Source: Bacteroidota bacterium (lineage in GTDB: Bacteria; Bacteroidota; Bacteroidia; Cytophagales; Spirosomataceae). Taken from it: a stretch of DNA of 64,000 nt. Position numbers and translations under genes: made by a program. Below are positions 17,571 to 27,304 of the stretch, in pieces; within the stretch, counting starts at the first letter, position 1, and each line of letters begins with the position of its first letter. A model generated the notes under the pieces. The model ran no database searches. It worked only from the letters and a program-made list of their open reading frames with translations, and was not told the origin of the DNA. The stretch is from positions 248,001 to 312,000 of the forward strand of contig JAIUOF010000001.1 of NCBI GenBank assembly GCA_020161355.1, in the 5' to 3' direction.

Positions 17571-19409
17571 CTATCGATCCAGGAAATCTTGAAAAGATTT
17601 TTGTTGAAATGCTTTTCCCTGTTTCAAATCCAAAGGTGTGATTTTTGGATTATGATTGATTGGAATTCGTCCTACGTTATCAAATAGTAGCTCTTTTCCC
17701 GGTTTGATAAACCCAAAGCCATCATTGAAATCAAAAAACGCCCAGGATTCTTTTCTAGGGGAGAAAATGTTTTTGCTCCATGTATATTTATCGGCTTTCA
17801 ATCTGAGTTGTTGTGTAAGAGTGGATGCAATATCAATTTGTGAAACAATTTGATGGTATTTAACGGATGAATTGATGACTCCCCCTGTCCAGAGCATGGG
17901 GATTTTAAAATTGTCAATCCGGTTTTTTGTATCAGGAAGCGGATGTCCATGATCAGCAACAATAATGACCAGTGTATTTTTCCACCAATATTGTTTTTTT
18001 GCATTTTCAATAAATTTACCGAGACTTTTATCGGTATAATTGAGTGAATTAAGGTATTGGTTTTCAGTTGATTCTCCCTTGATAACCTTTTCTGTAGGAG
18101 TTTCGAAAGGCTCATGACTAGATAGCGTCAAGAGTGTGGCGAAAAATGGTTTATTGGTTTGGTATCTATGTTCTTCAATAAATTTATCAAATAAATATTC
18201 GTCATGAACACCCCATTTTGAAGTAGATAATTCTTCCGGGAAATCATTCATATCAACGATTTTTTCAAAATTTCCATTGAAAAGGTATGACTTAATATTA
18301 GCAAACTCCGTGTCCCCACCGTAATAGAACTGCGTTGAGTATCCATTTTTTTCAAAATCTTTACTCAGAAAAGGAAGCGTCGCAGTTTTATTGGGATGTT
18401 TAATGATCGATTCGGTTGGCTGTGCAGGGTAACCTGACAATATAGAAGTTATAGCTTTGTCGGTGCGGTCACCCATGGCATAACAATTTTCAAAATATAA
18501 TCCTTGATTTTTAAGCTTATTAAACTCAGGCGTGATTTCGATGCCATCTACAGAATTGTCAACTACTTTTTTGGTGAAACTTTCCCAGGTGATAATCAAA
18601 ACATTGGGTTTATCTACTTCCAGATTAACCATTTGCTTTGGATTGCCGGAAGTCTTATATAGCTCTGAAACGGTTTTGGCCAGCTGTTCCTTGGGTAAAT
18701 AAGTGTAAGGATTTACTTTATTGGAAGTTTTATTCACCATCGAGCTAAAGAAATTCCAGGGGGCATTGATGGCAGCAATATTGGCAAAATTGATATTTGA
18801 AAAATATACGGAGCTATGATTCATGGGGGCTATACCTACACCCCCTCTGATCGGAATAATCAATACCGCACTTAACAGGAGACCATAAATCAGGAACGGG
18901 AAATTTTTAATATTTTTCCAGTCGTATATTTTGTTTGCAATTATGCGATAAACGATATAATTAGCTACAAAAATCAAGATAATGAAGCTAATAATCAGTG
19001 GAATAATAGGTGAGTTTTTGATGGAGGCCCAGGCTTCTTTAGGGCTGGTAAGATATCGAAGCGGGGTGGCATCAATTCTGAAAGACCAAATATTGTAAAC
19101 TTCCAGGTCAGAAACAATAATAAGCGTCACGATCACTACAAGGAAGAAAGTATAGGAAAAAATAGAATTTTGAAATATACTTTTCTTGATAAAATTGGAA
19201 AAGCTAATCCATAAAAATGGCAGGAGGGATAAATAACCAGCCATAGATAGGTCCATTCTGAAACCATGATAAAATATACCGAATACAGTTTCGAGGGTAA
19301 GCCCTTTTGTGTCTTCAATATGATATGAAAGAAATATGATTCTGGCACAAACAAAATAGATGGTCCAGAATGCAAAATAGACTAGCATAAATCTGATTCT
19401 TTCTCTCAT
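17571..19409 (-). CDS. LTA synthase family sulfatase (membrane phosphoglycerol/phosphoethanolamine transferase type)
   Basis: A 612-residue membrane protein. About five hydrophobic segments fill residues 1-210, then an extracytoplasmic sulfatase-fold domain begins at NVLIITWESF. The nucleophile is probably the threonine in MGDRTDKAITSIL, the position equivalent to LtaS Thr300, and VADHGHPLP supplies metal ligands. A Gram-negative cell has no lipoteichoic acid, so transfer of a phospho-head group to a glycan or lipid in the periplasm is more likely. It is monocistronic and divergent from GSIII. Confidence 0.85.
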   Translation of the reverse strand: MRERIRFMLVYFAFWTIYFVCARIIFLSYHIEDTKGLTLETVFGIFYHGFRMDLSMAGYLSLLPFLWISFSNFIKKSIFQNSIFSYTFFLVVIVTLIIVSDLEVYNIWSFRIDATPLRYLTSPKEAWASIKNSPIIPLIISFIILIFVANYIVYRIIANKIYDWKNIKNFPFLIYGLLLSAVLIIPIRGGVGIAPMNHSSVYFSNINFANIAAINAPWNFFSSMVNKTSNKVNPYTYLPKEQLAKTVSELYKTSGNPKQMVNLEVDKPNVLIITWESFTKKVVDNSVDGIEITPEFNKLKNQGLYFENCYAMGDRTDKAITSILSGYPAQPTESIIKHPNKTATLPFLSKDFEKNGYSTQFYYGGDTEFANIKSYLFNGNFEKIVDMNDFPEELSTSKWGVHDEYLFDKFIEEHRYQTNKPFFATLLTLSSHEPFETPTEKVIKGESTENQYLNSLNYTDKSLGKFIENAKKQYWWKNTLVIIVADHGHPLPDTKNRIDNFKIPMLWTGGVINSSVKYHQIVSQIDIASTLTQQLRLKADKYTWSKNIFSPRKESWAFFDFNDGFGFIKPGKELLFDNVGRIPINHNPKITPLDLKQGKAFQQKSFQDFLDR

Positions 19410-19494
19410 TTATTTCGGAAATTTATTTAATTATGATAAAACAAATGCGTAATTTGCTTCAAATATAAAACGACAAAACCATTTTTTTAGAATT

Positions 19495-21687
19495 ATGGCA
19501 GAACTTAGATGGAAAGCAATTGAAAAAGCACAGGACAGGTTAATTCCGCAGATCAATTTACCTGAAGGGAAAGTGACTGATTACTACGGAATTCACACTT
19601 TTACTGATGAGGCAATGAAGACCTTGCTTTCGCCTGATGCTTATAAAAAAGTATCTCACGCTATTAAAAGCGGTGAAAATATTGAAGGAAATGTGGCAGA
19701 TGAGGTAGCCTCGGCTATGAAATCATGGGCGATTTCAAAAGGTGCAACGCACTATACCCACTGGTTTCAACCCTTGACCGGCGGAACAGCAGAGAAGCAT
19801 GATTCATTTTTTGATATTTCATTTGATGGAAATGCAATAGAGAAATTTAAAGGGTCGGCACTAGTACAGCAGGAATCTGATGCTTCCTCACTACCAAATG
19901 GCGGAATAAGGGAAACATTTGAGGCCAGAGGTTATACAGTGTGGGATCCCAACTCTCCGGCATTTATTATTTATAACAGCACCGGCACCGGCACTTTGTG
20001 TATTCCTTCGATATATTTTTCTTACACCGGAGAATTACTTGACGCCAAAACTCCTTTACTCAATTCTTCAATTGTACTGGATAAAGCAGCAACTTCTGTG
20101 GCCAATATTTTTGACCGAAATGTGGAGAAAGTTACTGCTACCTGTGGTATCGAGCAGGAGTATTTTTTGGTTGATAAATCATTGTATAATTCAAGGCCTG
20201 ACCTGGTGATGTGTGGGCGAACTGTTTTTGGACATTCACCTGCCAAAGGTCAGCAATTGGAAGATCATTATTTCGGCTCAATTCCTCCAAGAATCAATGC
20301 CTTTATGGTAGATTTTGAGCTGGAAGCACTGAAAATCGGCATTCCGGTCAGAACGCGACACAATGAGGTAGCACCGGGGCAGTTTGAAGTAGCTCCTACA
20401 TTTGAAGAGATTAATCTCGCATGTGATCATAATATTTTGTTAATGGATATCATGAAGAAAACAGCCCAAAAGCACAATTTTGAGGTGATTTTCCATGAAA
20501 AACCTTTTGCCGGAATCAACGGGAGTGGTAAACATAACAACTGGTCAATTAAAACCGATACAGGTGTAAATCTGCTTTCACCGAGCACCAAGCCAAAAGA
20601 AAGCCTCCGTTTTGTAACATTTTTGATAAACATAGTAAAGGCGGTTCATGACAATGCCGACATGTTACGGGCTACTGTAGCAACGGCAGGAAATGAGCAT
20701 AGGCTGGGAGCCAATGAAGCACCTCCTGCAATAATTTCTATTTTCCTGGGAACCCAAATGACCAAGGTGTTGGAAGATCTTGAAAATAAAGAGATTATCG
20801 AAATCGAGAAGGGAGAAAATGCCTATATTAAATTAGGCCTGAACAGAATACCTTCTGTTTTACTGGATAACACTGATCGTAATCGTACCTCGCCATTTGC
20901 CTTTACCGGCAATAAATTCGAATTTAGAGCTGTTGGTTCTTCTGCAAATTCTGCGACGCCTATGATGGTTTTGAATACGATCGTAGCCAAGCAATTGGAG
21001 AGTTTCAGAAAAGAGTATGATGAAGAGAGAGAAAAAGATCCAAGCAAAAAAGAGGGGATTATTCTTAAGATTCTGAAAAAATATATTAAAGAATCGAAAA
21101 GCATACTTTTTGAAGGCAACGGATATTCTAAAGAATGGGAAGAAGAAGCCGCCAAAAGAGGGCTTTCTAATATTAAAGATGTTCCCGACGCTTTGAAAGC
21201 CTATATTTCAGAAAAGACATATACGCTTTTCGAAGATATGAAAGTTCTGAACAGGAGGGAGTTGCACGCAAGGTACGAAATCAGGCTTGAAAATTATATC
21301 AAGAAAATTCAAATCGAATCAAGAGTAATTGGCGATTTGGCTCAAAATCATGTTGTATCTACCGCTGTAAAATACCAAACCAGACTGGTTCAGACCGCCA
21401 AAGCATTGCAGGAGCTAGGACTTTCGGAAGATGCTTCTCCGATAATTGAAATAATTAAAGATATTTCAAATAGAGTTAAAGTTATAAAAACCAATGTGTT
21501 AAGTATGACTGAGGCAAGGAAAAAGGCCAACAATGCCGACAACACCGTTGAGAAAGCCAGGATTTATTCTACTGAAGTACGTCCTTACTTTGATGTGATT
21601 CGAAAAAATGTGGATAAACTTGAGCTTATCATTGATGATGAAGATTGGCCATTAACAAAATATCGTGAACTTTTATATATAAGATAA
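19495..21687 (+). CDS. glnN: Glutamine synthetase type III
   Basis: A 730-residue GSIII, the long hexameric or dodecameric type typical of Bacteroidota and cyanobacteria. THWFQPLTGGTAEKHDSF (80-98), GIEQEYFLVDK, HNEVAPGQFEVAP and the metal/ATP segment FHEKPFAGINGSGKHNNWS are diagnostic. It starts the probable operon glnN - acidic DUF - rsmE - DUF4159; the next ATG overlaps its stop codon by one base. It makes glutamine from ammonium, and together with GSII in the same region it gives the organism at least two isoenzymes. Confidence 0.95.
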   Translation: MAELRWKAIEKAQDRLIPQINLPEGKVTDYYGIHTFTDEAMKTLLSPDAYKKVSHAIKSGENIEGNVADEVASAMKSWAISKGATHYTHWFQPLTGGTAEKHDSFFDISFDGNAIEKFKGSALVQQESDASSLPNGGIRETFEARGYTVWDPNSPAFIIYNSTGTGTLCIPSIYFSYTGELLDAKTPLLNSSIVLDKAATSVANIFDRNVEKVTATCGIEQEYFLVDKSLYNSRPDLVMCGRTVFGHSPAKGQQLEDHYFGSIPPRINAFMVDFELEALKIGIPVRTRHNEVAPGQFEVAPTFEEINLACDHNILLMDIMKKTAQKHNFEVIFHEKPFAGINGSGKHNNWSIKTDTGVNLLSPSTKPKESLRFVTFLINIVKAVHDNADMLRATVATAGNEHRLGANEAPPAIISIFLGTQMTKVLEDLENKEIIEIEKGENAYIKLGLNRIPSVLLDNTDRNRTSPFAFTGNKFEFRAVGSSANSATPMMVLNTIVAKQLESFRKEYDEEREKDPSKKEGIILKILKKYIKESKSILFEGNGYSKEWEEEAAKRGLSNIKDVPDALKAYISEKTYTLFEDMKVLNRRELHARYEIRLENYIKKIQIESRVIGDLAQNHVVSTAVKYQTRLVQTAKALQELGLSEDASPIIEIIKDISNRVKVIKTNVLSMTEARKKANNADNTVEKARIYSTEVRPYFDVIRKNVDKLELIIDDEDWPLTKYRELLYIR

Positions 21688-22220
21688 TGAACCCGGGATT
21701 TGAAAAAGAAGAAATTGAAAAACTAAAGGCAGAGTGCCTGGAGGAAGGACAGAATTTTGTACTCGTTGACGATGAGGACGAATTCGAAGATGAAGGAGAA
21801 TTTTATCATTTTCAGTTTGTCGGGCAATACGAGGGCAAAGAAGTGATATATGATGCTGTTTTAAGCACATTGTCTTTGCATCATAGTAGTTTGGTGTACG
21901 AAGAGGCCGAGAATAAGGTGATGAAAATCTATAAAGACTATGTGCCTTTTGAAGATCGTACCGACAAAACCAAAATCAATGAGGATGCAGAGCAGATGCT
22001 CATGGAATTGATTGAGGAAATGGAGGAAGACGAAACCATTAAAGTTTCAGAATTTGTGGACATTGACCCTGACTTTGATTTTGGCGTTGGTATAGAAGCA
22101 GCATTGAATCTTGACGAAATAGATTTGGAAACCATCGAGAAATTTATAGCGGATTTTAATGCCGGAAAATTAAAACTCGACAAAACTCTGTATAGTTTTA
22201 AAAATGGCTTCGAAGATTGA
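21687..22220 (+). CDS. Conserved acidic hypothetical protein
   Basis: A 177-residue, very acidic protein (runs such as DDEDEFEDEGEF and LIEEMEEDET). I do not recognise a named domain. It has no signal peptide or membrane segment and probably folds as a mixed alpha/beta domain: the first 70 residues alternate short strands (FYHFQFVGQYEGKEVIYDAV), and the rest is helical. Its ATG shares one base with the GSIII stop, and its end overlaps rsmE by 17 bp, so it is translated from the same message. Confidence 0.75.
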   Translation: MNPGFEKEEIEKLKAECLEEGQNFVLVDDEDEFEDEGEFYHFQFVGQYEGKEVIYDAVLSTLSLHHSSLVYEEAENKVMKIYKDYVPFEDRTDKTKINEDAEQMLMELIEEMEEDETIKVSEFVDIDPDFDFGVGIEAALNLDEIDLETIEKFIADFNAGKLKLDKTLYSFKNGFED

Positions 22221-22911
22221 TTTTCTTTTTTATTGTCCGGATATCAATCAAAAAAAAGAACTTGATGCCAACGATTCGCAACATTGCGTAAAAGTGTTGA
22301 GGAAAAAGAAAGGCGACACCATACAGGTAACTGACGGAAAGGGTGGGTGGTACAATTGCAGTATCACCGACCCTAATCCCAAGGCTTGCGGATTCTCGGT
22401 TCTGGAGGAAATCCAAAATTATAATGAGCCCAAAAGGAAAATTTCGGTGGCTATTTGTCCAACCAAAAATGCCGATCGTATAGAGTATTTTGTTGAAAAA
22501 GCAGTTGAGATTGGAGTAGATGAGATTTTTTTTGTGAAAACTACCCACACTTACCCCAAAAAAATCAACCTGGAAAGATTAAAAAAAATTGCAGTTTCGG
22601 GCATGAAACAATCTCTGAAAGCTTATCTTCCAAAATTGGGTGATTTGATTGATTTTAAGGCGTTTATGAAGCAGGATTTTGCCGGTAAACAAATATTTAT
22701 AGCTCATTATGATGATGTAGCGGAGCCTCTTTTTACACAAAGACTAAGCTCTGAGGTTTTAATATTTATAGGTCCTGAGGGAGATTATACGAAAGAGGAG
22801 ATTCTCTTAGCGAATGAAGTTGGATTTAAAACCGTAACTTTGGGCTCAAACCGACTCCGAACTGAGACCGCAGGAATAGTGGCCTTGAGTTTGTTAAATT
22901 TGAAGGATTAA
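22204..22911 (+). CDS. rsmE: 16S rRNA (uracil1498-N3)-methyltransferase
   Basis: A 235-residue SPOUT-class methyltransferase. The N-terminal PUA-like part contains DANDSQHCVKVLRKKKGD, and the C-terminal trefoil-knot signature is FIGPEGDYTKEE followed by LGSNRLRTETAGIVAL. It methylates U1498 of 16S rRNA using S-adenosylmethionine. It overlaps the upstream acidic gene by 17 bp. No N-terminal extension or truncation is seen. Confidence 0.95.
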   Translation: MASKIDFLFYCPDINQKKELDANDSQHCVKVLRKKKGDTIQVTDGKGGWYNCSITDPNPKACGFSVLEEIQNYNEPKRKISVAICPTKNADRIEYFVEKAVEIGVDEIFFVKTTHTYPKKINLERLKKIAVSGMKQSLKAYLPKLGDLIDFKAFMKQDFAGKQIFIAHYDDVAEPLFTQRLSSEVLIFIGPEGDYTKEEILLANEVGFKTVTLGSNRLRTETAGIVALSLLNLKD

Positions 22912-22938
22912 AAATCAATTTGTATTTTTTGAATTACT

Positions 22939-23598
22939 ATGAGATTTTCTAAAATTTCATTTATTTTTTTGTTGGGAATAAATTTTGTTTTTGCACAAAA
23001 TAATTCTCTGAAAATCGCCAAATTGAAATATAATGGTGGTGGCGACTGGTATGCTAATAAGACCGCTCTGCCCAACCTCATCAGTTTTTGTAATAAAAAC
23101 TTGAAAACCAATATTTTCCCTGAAGAAGATATTATTGAAGCTGGCGACAAAAAGATTTTTCAATACCCCTTTATTCATATGACCGGGCATGGAAATGTAG
23201 TATTTTCTGACCAGGAAACTAAAAATTTGAGAAATTACCTATTGGCAGGTGGTTTTCTTCATATTGATGACAACTATGGGCTCAATAATTTTATAAGAAG
23301 AGAAATGAAGAAAGTTTTTCCCGAACATGAATTTGTGGAGTTGCCTTTCTCGCATCCGGTTTATCATCAAAAGTATAATTTCACCAAGGGTTTACCAAAA
23401 GTACATGAACATGACAATAAACCTCCTCAAGGTTTCGGAATTGTCCATGAAGGGCGACTGGTTTGTTTTTTTTCTTATGAATGTGACCTCGGCAACGGCT
23501 GGGAAGACCAATCCATGTACAATGATCCGGAAAGTGTAAGACAAGAGGCTTTAAAAATGGGAGCTAACCTTATTCAGTTTGCTTTCACTTCTTTCTGA
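22939..23598 (+). CDS. DUF4159 secreted protein
   Basis: A 219-residue protein with a signal peptide (MRFSKISFIFLLGINFVFAQ) and a DUF4159 domain. It is recognised by LKYNGGGDWYANKTALPNL, FIHMTGHGNVVFSDQE, the GGFLHIDDNYG segment and FSYECDLGNGWED. In longer family members this GATase-like domain occurs in membrane or periplasmic proteins; its activity is unknown. It is 27 bp behind rsmE and ends with a 25-bp overlap into the convergent SGNH-like gene. Confidence 0.85.
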   Translation: MRFSKISFIFLLGINFVFAQNNSLKIAKLKYNGGGDWYANKTALPNLISFCNKNLKTNIFPEEDIIEAGDKKIFQYPFIHMTGHGNVVFSDQETKNLRNYLLAGGFLHIDDNYGLNNFIRREMKKVFPEHEFVELPFSHPVYHQKYNFTKGLPKVHEHDNKPPQGFGIVHEGRLVCFFSYECDLGNGWEDQSMYNDPESVRQEALKMGANLIQFAFTSF

Positions 23599-24587
23599 TA
23601 CATTTCCTTCATCAGGATATTTCCCAGCTGAGGTTTGTAATGCGACATTTCGTAATAATTTCCGATGTCGTTGGTATATTTGTTGATTCCTGAAAAATTG
23701 TATACGTTTTCTTTCCCAAAATAAATATTTAAAACCTCTAAATCGATTGGACTGTAGTCAATTTGATTAAACAACGGTGAAATTACAATTTTATATTTGG
23801 TTTTATTTTTTTCAAAAATCTCTTTGATGATTTTTAAATCTGCCAGATGCTGCTCGCCGATAGTTTTATCGTAAGGTTCCGGTTTCCAATATCTTTTCCT
23901 GAAGTCAGGATTTGAATAATATTTTACCGAATCTTTTTTTATACCTTCTTCATTTTCAGGGAAATAAAAATCATTCCGGGGTGCTTCATAGTAATATTTA
24001 AATTTAAAAAACTCCTCCATCCAGGGGCGGTAGGTTTTGTTGATTTTTAGATCGAAATACGAAATGAAATATTCCTTTTTAAAAAATGATTTGAAAAATT
24101 CAAGGTGATATAAAACCGGATTTTGACCAGACCATCTGCAATCTTTTAGGTGTACTATATCACTTTCATCATCATATTGTTCGCTAAATGTATCATTGTC
24201 AATAACAATAAGAGCATTTTTGATTTTGTTTCCTTGCTTTTCGATAAATTGCATTTTGCCTCTGATTCCGGCAATGTTATCATTAAATGCATCAAAATGG
24301 TATGGATTGGCATCACCGATAAACTTTCCCCATTCGGCGGTTAGAAAAGCACTTGACCGGGAACTTCCAAAAATGAAAGATTCAAAATGATATTTTGGAT
24401 TATAATTGAGAAAAGTCTGAGTACTGATGCGATTTCTGTTATAAGTTTTCAAATAATTACTACCATAATCCTGATAATTTCGGAGTACATGAAATGGGTC
24501 AAAAATGAAATAACTAATTGCCAGTAACCAGAAAGGAATACCAAAAATCAGTAATAGTTTGATATATTTTTTGAAATCTTGATTCAT
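23574..24587 (-). CDS. SGNH-like membrane-anchored protein, partner of MBOAT acyltransferase
   Basis: A 337-residue protein with one N-terminal membrane segment (LLLIFGIPFWLLAISYFIF) and an extracytoplasmic domain. FIFGSSRSSAFLTAEW resembles the first block of SGNH/AlgJ-like O-acetyl transfer proteins. It lies 3 bp after the MBOAT gene, like AlgJ/AlgX-type partners of AlgI. I infer that the pair O-acylates a cell-surface or exopolysaccharide. The catalytic triad cannot be assigned with certainty by eye. Confidence 0.65.
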   Translation of the reverse strand: MNQDFKKYIKLLLIFGIPFWLLAISYFIFDPFHVLRNYQDYGSNYLKTYNRNRISTQTFLNYNPKYHFESFIFGSSRSSAFLTAEWGKFIGDANPYHFDAFNDNIAGIRGKMQFIEKQGNKIKNALIVIDNDTFSEQYDDESDIVHLKDCRWSGQNPVLYHLEFFKSFFKKEYFISYFDLKINKTYRPWMEEFFKFKYYYEAPRNDFYFPENEEGIKKDSVKYYSNPDFRKRYWKPEPYDKTIGEQHLADLKIIKEIFEKNKTKYKIVISPLFNQIDYSPIDLEVLNIYFGKENVYNFSGINKYTNDIGNYYEMSHYKPQLGNILMKEMYQKEVKAN

Positions 24588-24590
24588 TTT

Positions 24591-26027
24591 TTAAAACTGA
24601 AAGTAGATGAACTGAACTTTGCCAAAATATCCGAAGGTAAGCAGGAAGAACAAAAAGAAATAATAAACCGACCACCTCTGCCATCTTGGAAGTGTTTCGA
24701 TCCAGGTGCCAATAGCCTTTGTATTTTGCATTTTATGGACTATTTCCATAATCAGAATAGCAGAAAGTAATACAATCAACTCTTTCTTTCCGATCATTTC
24801 AATCAGTTGAGAAATACTGTGGCTGCTGGTTGCGAATACATTTTTGATGACATATTTAGCATCAGCGAAATTTTTAGCCCTGAAAAATATCCAGGCAAAT
24901 ATTACTAAAAATACAGTAAACGAACCCTCAATAAACCTGGAAAATCTACCGCCACCAAATAACCCGAAGAATTTCTTTTGAAACGATTCTGTCAATTGAC
25001 CAAATATGAGGTAAATTCCATGTAAAGAGCCCCAAATTACAAAATTCCAGCTGGCCCCATGCCACAAACCACTCACCATAAATACTATAAACAGGTTAAA
25101 GTATTTTCTAAAGACTCCAACTCTGTTTCCGCCGAGCGGAATATATAAATAATCTCTGAACCAGGTAGAAAGTGAGATATGCCATCTCCGCCAAAATTCG
25201 GAAATGCTCGTTGAAAAGTAAGGTCGGTCAAAGTTCTTCATGAGTTTGAAACCCATTACTCTTGCGGTTCCTAAAGCGATATCACTGTAACCTGAAAAAT
25301 CACAAAAGATTTGAAAAGAATAGAAAAGCGTGGCAATAAGGATTGGAAGTCCCTGGTAATGAGGTAAATCGCCATAAACTTTATCTACGAAAACGCTCAG
25401 ATTGTCGGCTATAACTACTTTTTTGAAAAAACCCCAAAGCATGAGCCTCATTCCGGACTTTACCCTGTCATAATCAAAGTCAAATTTCTCGTAAAATTGA
25501 TGTAAAACATTTTGTGGTCTCTCAATAGGGCCAGCCACTAATTGGGGATAAAACATCACATAAAGTGCATAGATGCCAAAATTCTTTTCTACTTCCTGAT
25601 GCCCCCGATAAACCTCAATGGTATAACTCATGGCTTGGAAAGTATGAAAAGAAAGTCCTATGGGCAGTAGAAAATGCCATAATGGCTCATAATGTTGATG
25701 AATTCCCGCCTTCCAGATAACTGCGTTGAAGTTGTCAACTATGAAATAATAATACTTGAACATCCCCAAAACCCCAATATTGGCTGCTAAACTAAGGCCC
25801 AGTGCCCATTTCTTTTTGGCACCAGATGTTCGGGCAATCCAAAATGCAGCGTAATAGTCTATTATGATTGTAAAAACCAGAATGAAAATATAATACCACT
25901 TAAAAAAAGCATAGAAAAAACAACTGGCTGAAAGCAGCCAAAGCCACCGGTGTTTATAGGGCAGCAAAAAATAAAGCAGTGTTACAATCGGAAAAAAAAG
26001 AAGGAACTCAAATGAATTAAAAAGCAT
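24591..26027 (-). CDS. MBOAT family O-acyltransferase (AlgI/DltB-like)
   Basis: A 478-residue multi-pass membrane protein. LFNSFEFLLFFPIVTLLYF at the start, MSYTIEVYRG, FSGYSDIALG and SEFWRRWHISLSTWFRDYLYIPLGGNR are the AlgI signature. The essential histidine is in SGLWHGASWNFVIWG. It moves acyl (usually acetyl) groups across the membrane onto polysaccharide. It sits in an operon after cinA and the E2 gene with 7-bp gaps, and before the SGNH-like partner. Confidence 0.93.
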   Translation of the reverse strand: MLFNSFEFLLFFPIVTLLYFLLPYKHRWLWLLSASCFFYAFFKWYYIFILVFTIIIDYYAAFWIARTSGAKKKWALGLSLAANIGVLGMFKYYYFIVDNFNAVIWKAGIHQHYEPLWHFLLPIGLSFHTFQAMSYTIEVYRGHQEVEKNFGIYALYVMFYPQLVAGPIERPQNVLHQFYEKFDFDYDRVKSGMRLMLWGFFKKVVIADNLSVFVDKVYGDLPHYQGLPILIATLFYSFQIFCDFSGYSDIALGTARVMGFKLMKNFDRPYFSTSISEFWRRWHISLSTWFRDYLYIPLGGNRVGVFRKYFNLFIVFMVSGLWHGASWNFVIWGSLHGIYLIFGQLTESFQKKFFGLFGGGRFSRFIEGSFTVFLVIFAWIFFRAKNFADAKYVIKNVFATSSHSISQLIEMIGKKELIVLLSAILIMEIVHKMQNTKAIGTWIETLPRWQRWSVYYFFLFFLLTFGYFGKVQFIYFQF

Positions 26028-26034
26028 AAAACTT

Positions 26035-27297
26035 CTAGCTTATTTCTCTGTTTGAACTATAATTTTCAAGGAAATCTGATACCTCTTTCAGAAATAGACC
26101 ACCCAACGAGCCATCTACAACTCTATGGTCATAAGAATGAGAAATAACCATTTTTTGTCTGATAGCAATCATGTCTCCTTCGGGGGTTTCGATTACAGCG
26201 GGCATTTTCCTGATGACACCAAAAGCCATAATTGCCACCTGAGGCTGCAAAATTATAGGTGTGCCTGATATATTTCCGAATGATCCTATATTAGAAACAG
26301 AATAAGTGCCACCTACCAATTCTTCGGGTTTGAGCTGATTATTTCTTGCTCTTTGTGCCAGATCGTTGACTTTGGCTGCCATTTGGGGTAGATTGTATTT
26401 GTCTGCCTGATGAATGACCGGAACAATCAGATTTCCATTTGGAAGGGCTACAGCCATGCCGATATTGATATCTTTTTTGAAAATAATTTTCTCACCATCC
26501 ACCTGTATATTTATGCCTGGATATTTCTTGATAGCATTTACTACCGCTTCAATCAAAATTGGGGTAAAGGTCAGGTTTTCTTTGTAAGTATTAAAGAATT
26601 TTGACTTTTCCCTATTTCTCCAGTTGGTAACCACGGTCATATCGGTTTCTATAAAAGAAGTCACGTGGGGAGAGATACGTTTTGATTCTACCATACGTTG
26701 GGAAATCATCTTCCGCATACGGTCCATTTCTACCACCTGATCTTGTCCGGAGTTAACCTGAATTTCGGGTGTAAGGTCAATTTTTGATTTTTTAGACGTA
26801 CGATTAGCCAGGTAGCCGATGATATCATCCTTTGTAACTCTGTTTTCGAGCCCACTACCAATAATTTGATCTAACTCTTCCTGTGAAATATTTTCTTTTT
26901 TGGCAATACTTAATACCAAAGGAGAATAAAATCTTCCCGGCGTGGAGCTTAAAGAAACAGCAGACTCTTTAATTTGTTCAATATCAAGTTCGAGAGATTC
27001 AGCAATTTCAGGAATGTTTGGTTCCTGAATTTCTTTTGTAATTGTACTTACCTCACTATCAGTTTCAATTTCGCAAATAGGCTTACCTATGAGAGCAACG
27101 TCATTTTCATTAACCAGGAATTTGGTAATTTTACCCGAATGAGAAGAACCAATTTCAGTGTCAATCTTGTCGGTAGCTACTTCCAGAATCATCTGGTCAA
27201 CCTCTACGGTGTCTCCTTCATTTACGAGCCATTTCAAAACCGTACACTCATATATACTTTCACCCATATTGGGCATCAAGATTTCAATTTTTGCCAT
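26035..27297 (-). CDS. 2-oxo acid dehydrogenase E2 (dihydrolipoamide acyltransferase)
   Basis: A 420-residue E2 protein. A single lipoyl domain spans 1-80 (lipoyl-lysine in EVATDKIDTEIGS). A peripheral-subunit-binding domain lies near 127-172 (SPLVLSIAKKENISQEELDQI), and the catalytic domain covers about 190-410 with SHSYDHRVVDGSLGG carrying the active-site histidine and aspartate. One lipoyl domain and a short linker fit a branched-chain or generic E2 better than a multi-lipoyl PDH E2. No E1 or E3 gene is adjacent; a lone E1-beta gene lies 10 kb away at 37.2-38.2 kb. Confidence 0.88.
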   Translation of the reverse strand: MAKIEILMPNMGESIYECTVLKWLVNEGDTVEVDQMILEVATDKIDTEIGSSHSGKITKFLVNENDVALIGKPICEIETDSEVSTITKEIQEPNIPEIAESLELDIEQIKESAVSLSSTPGRFYSPLVLSIAKKENISQEELDQIIGSGLENRVTKDDIIGYLANRTSKKSKIDLTPEIQVNSGQDQVVEMDRMRKMISQRMVESKRISPHVTSFIETDMTVVTNWRNREKSKFFNTYKENLTFTPILIEAVVNAIKKYPGINIQVDGEKIIFKKDINIGMAVALPNGNLIVPVIHQADKYNLPQMAAKVNDLAQRARNNQLKPEELVGGTYSVSNIGSFGNISGTPIILQPQVAIMAFGVIRKMPAVIETPEGDMIAIRQKMVISHSYDHRVVDGSLGGLFLKEVSDFLENYSSNREIS

Positions 27298-27304
27298 ATA
27301 AAAA

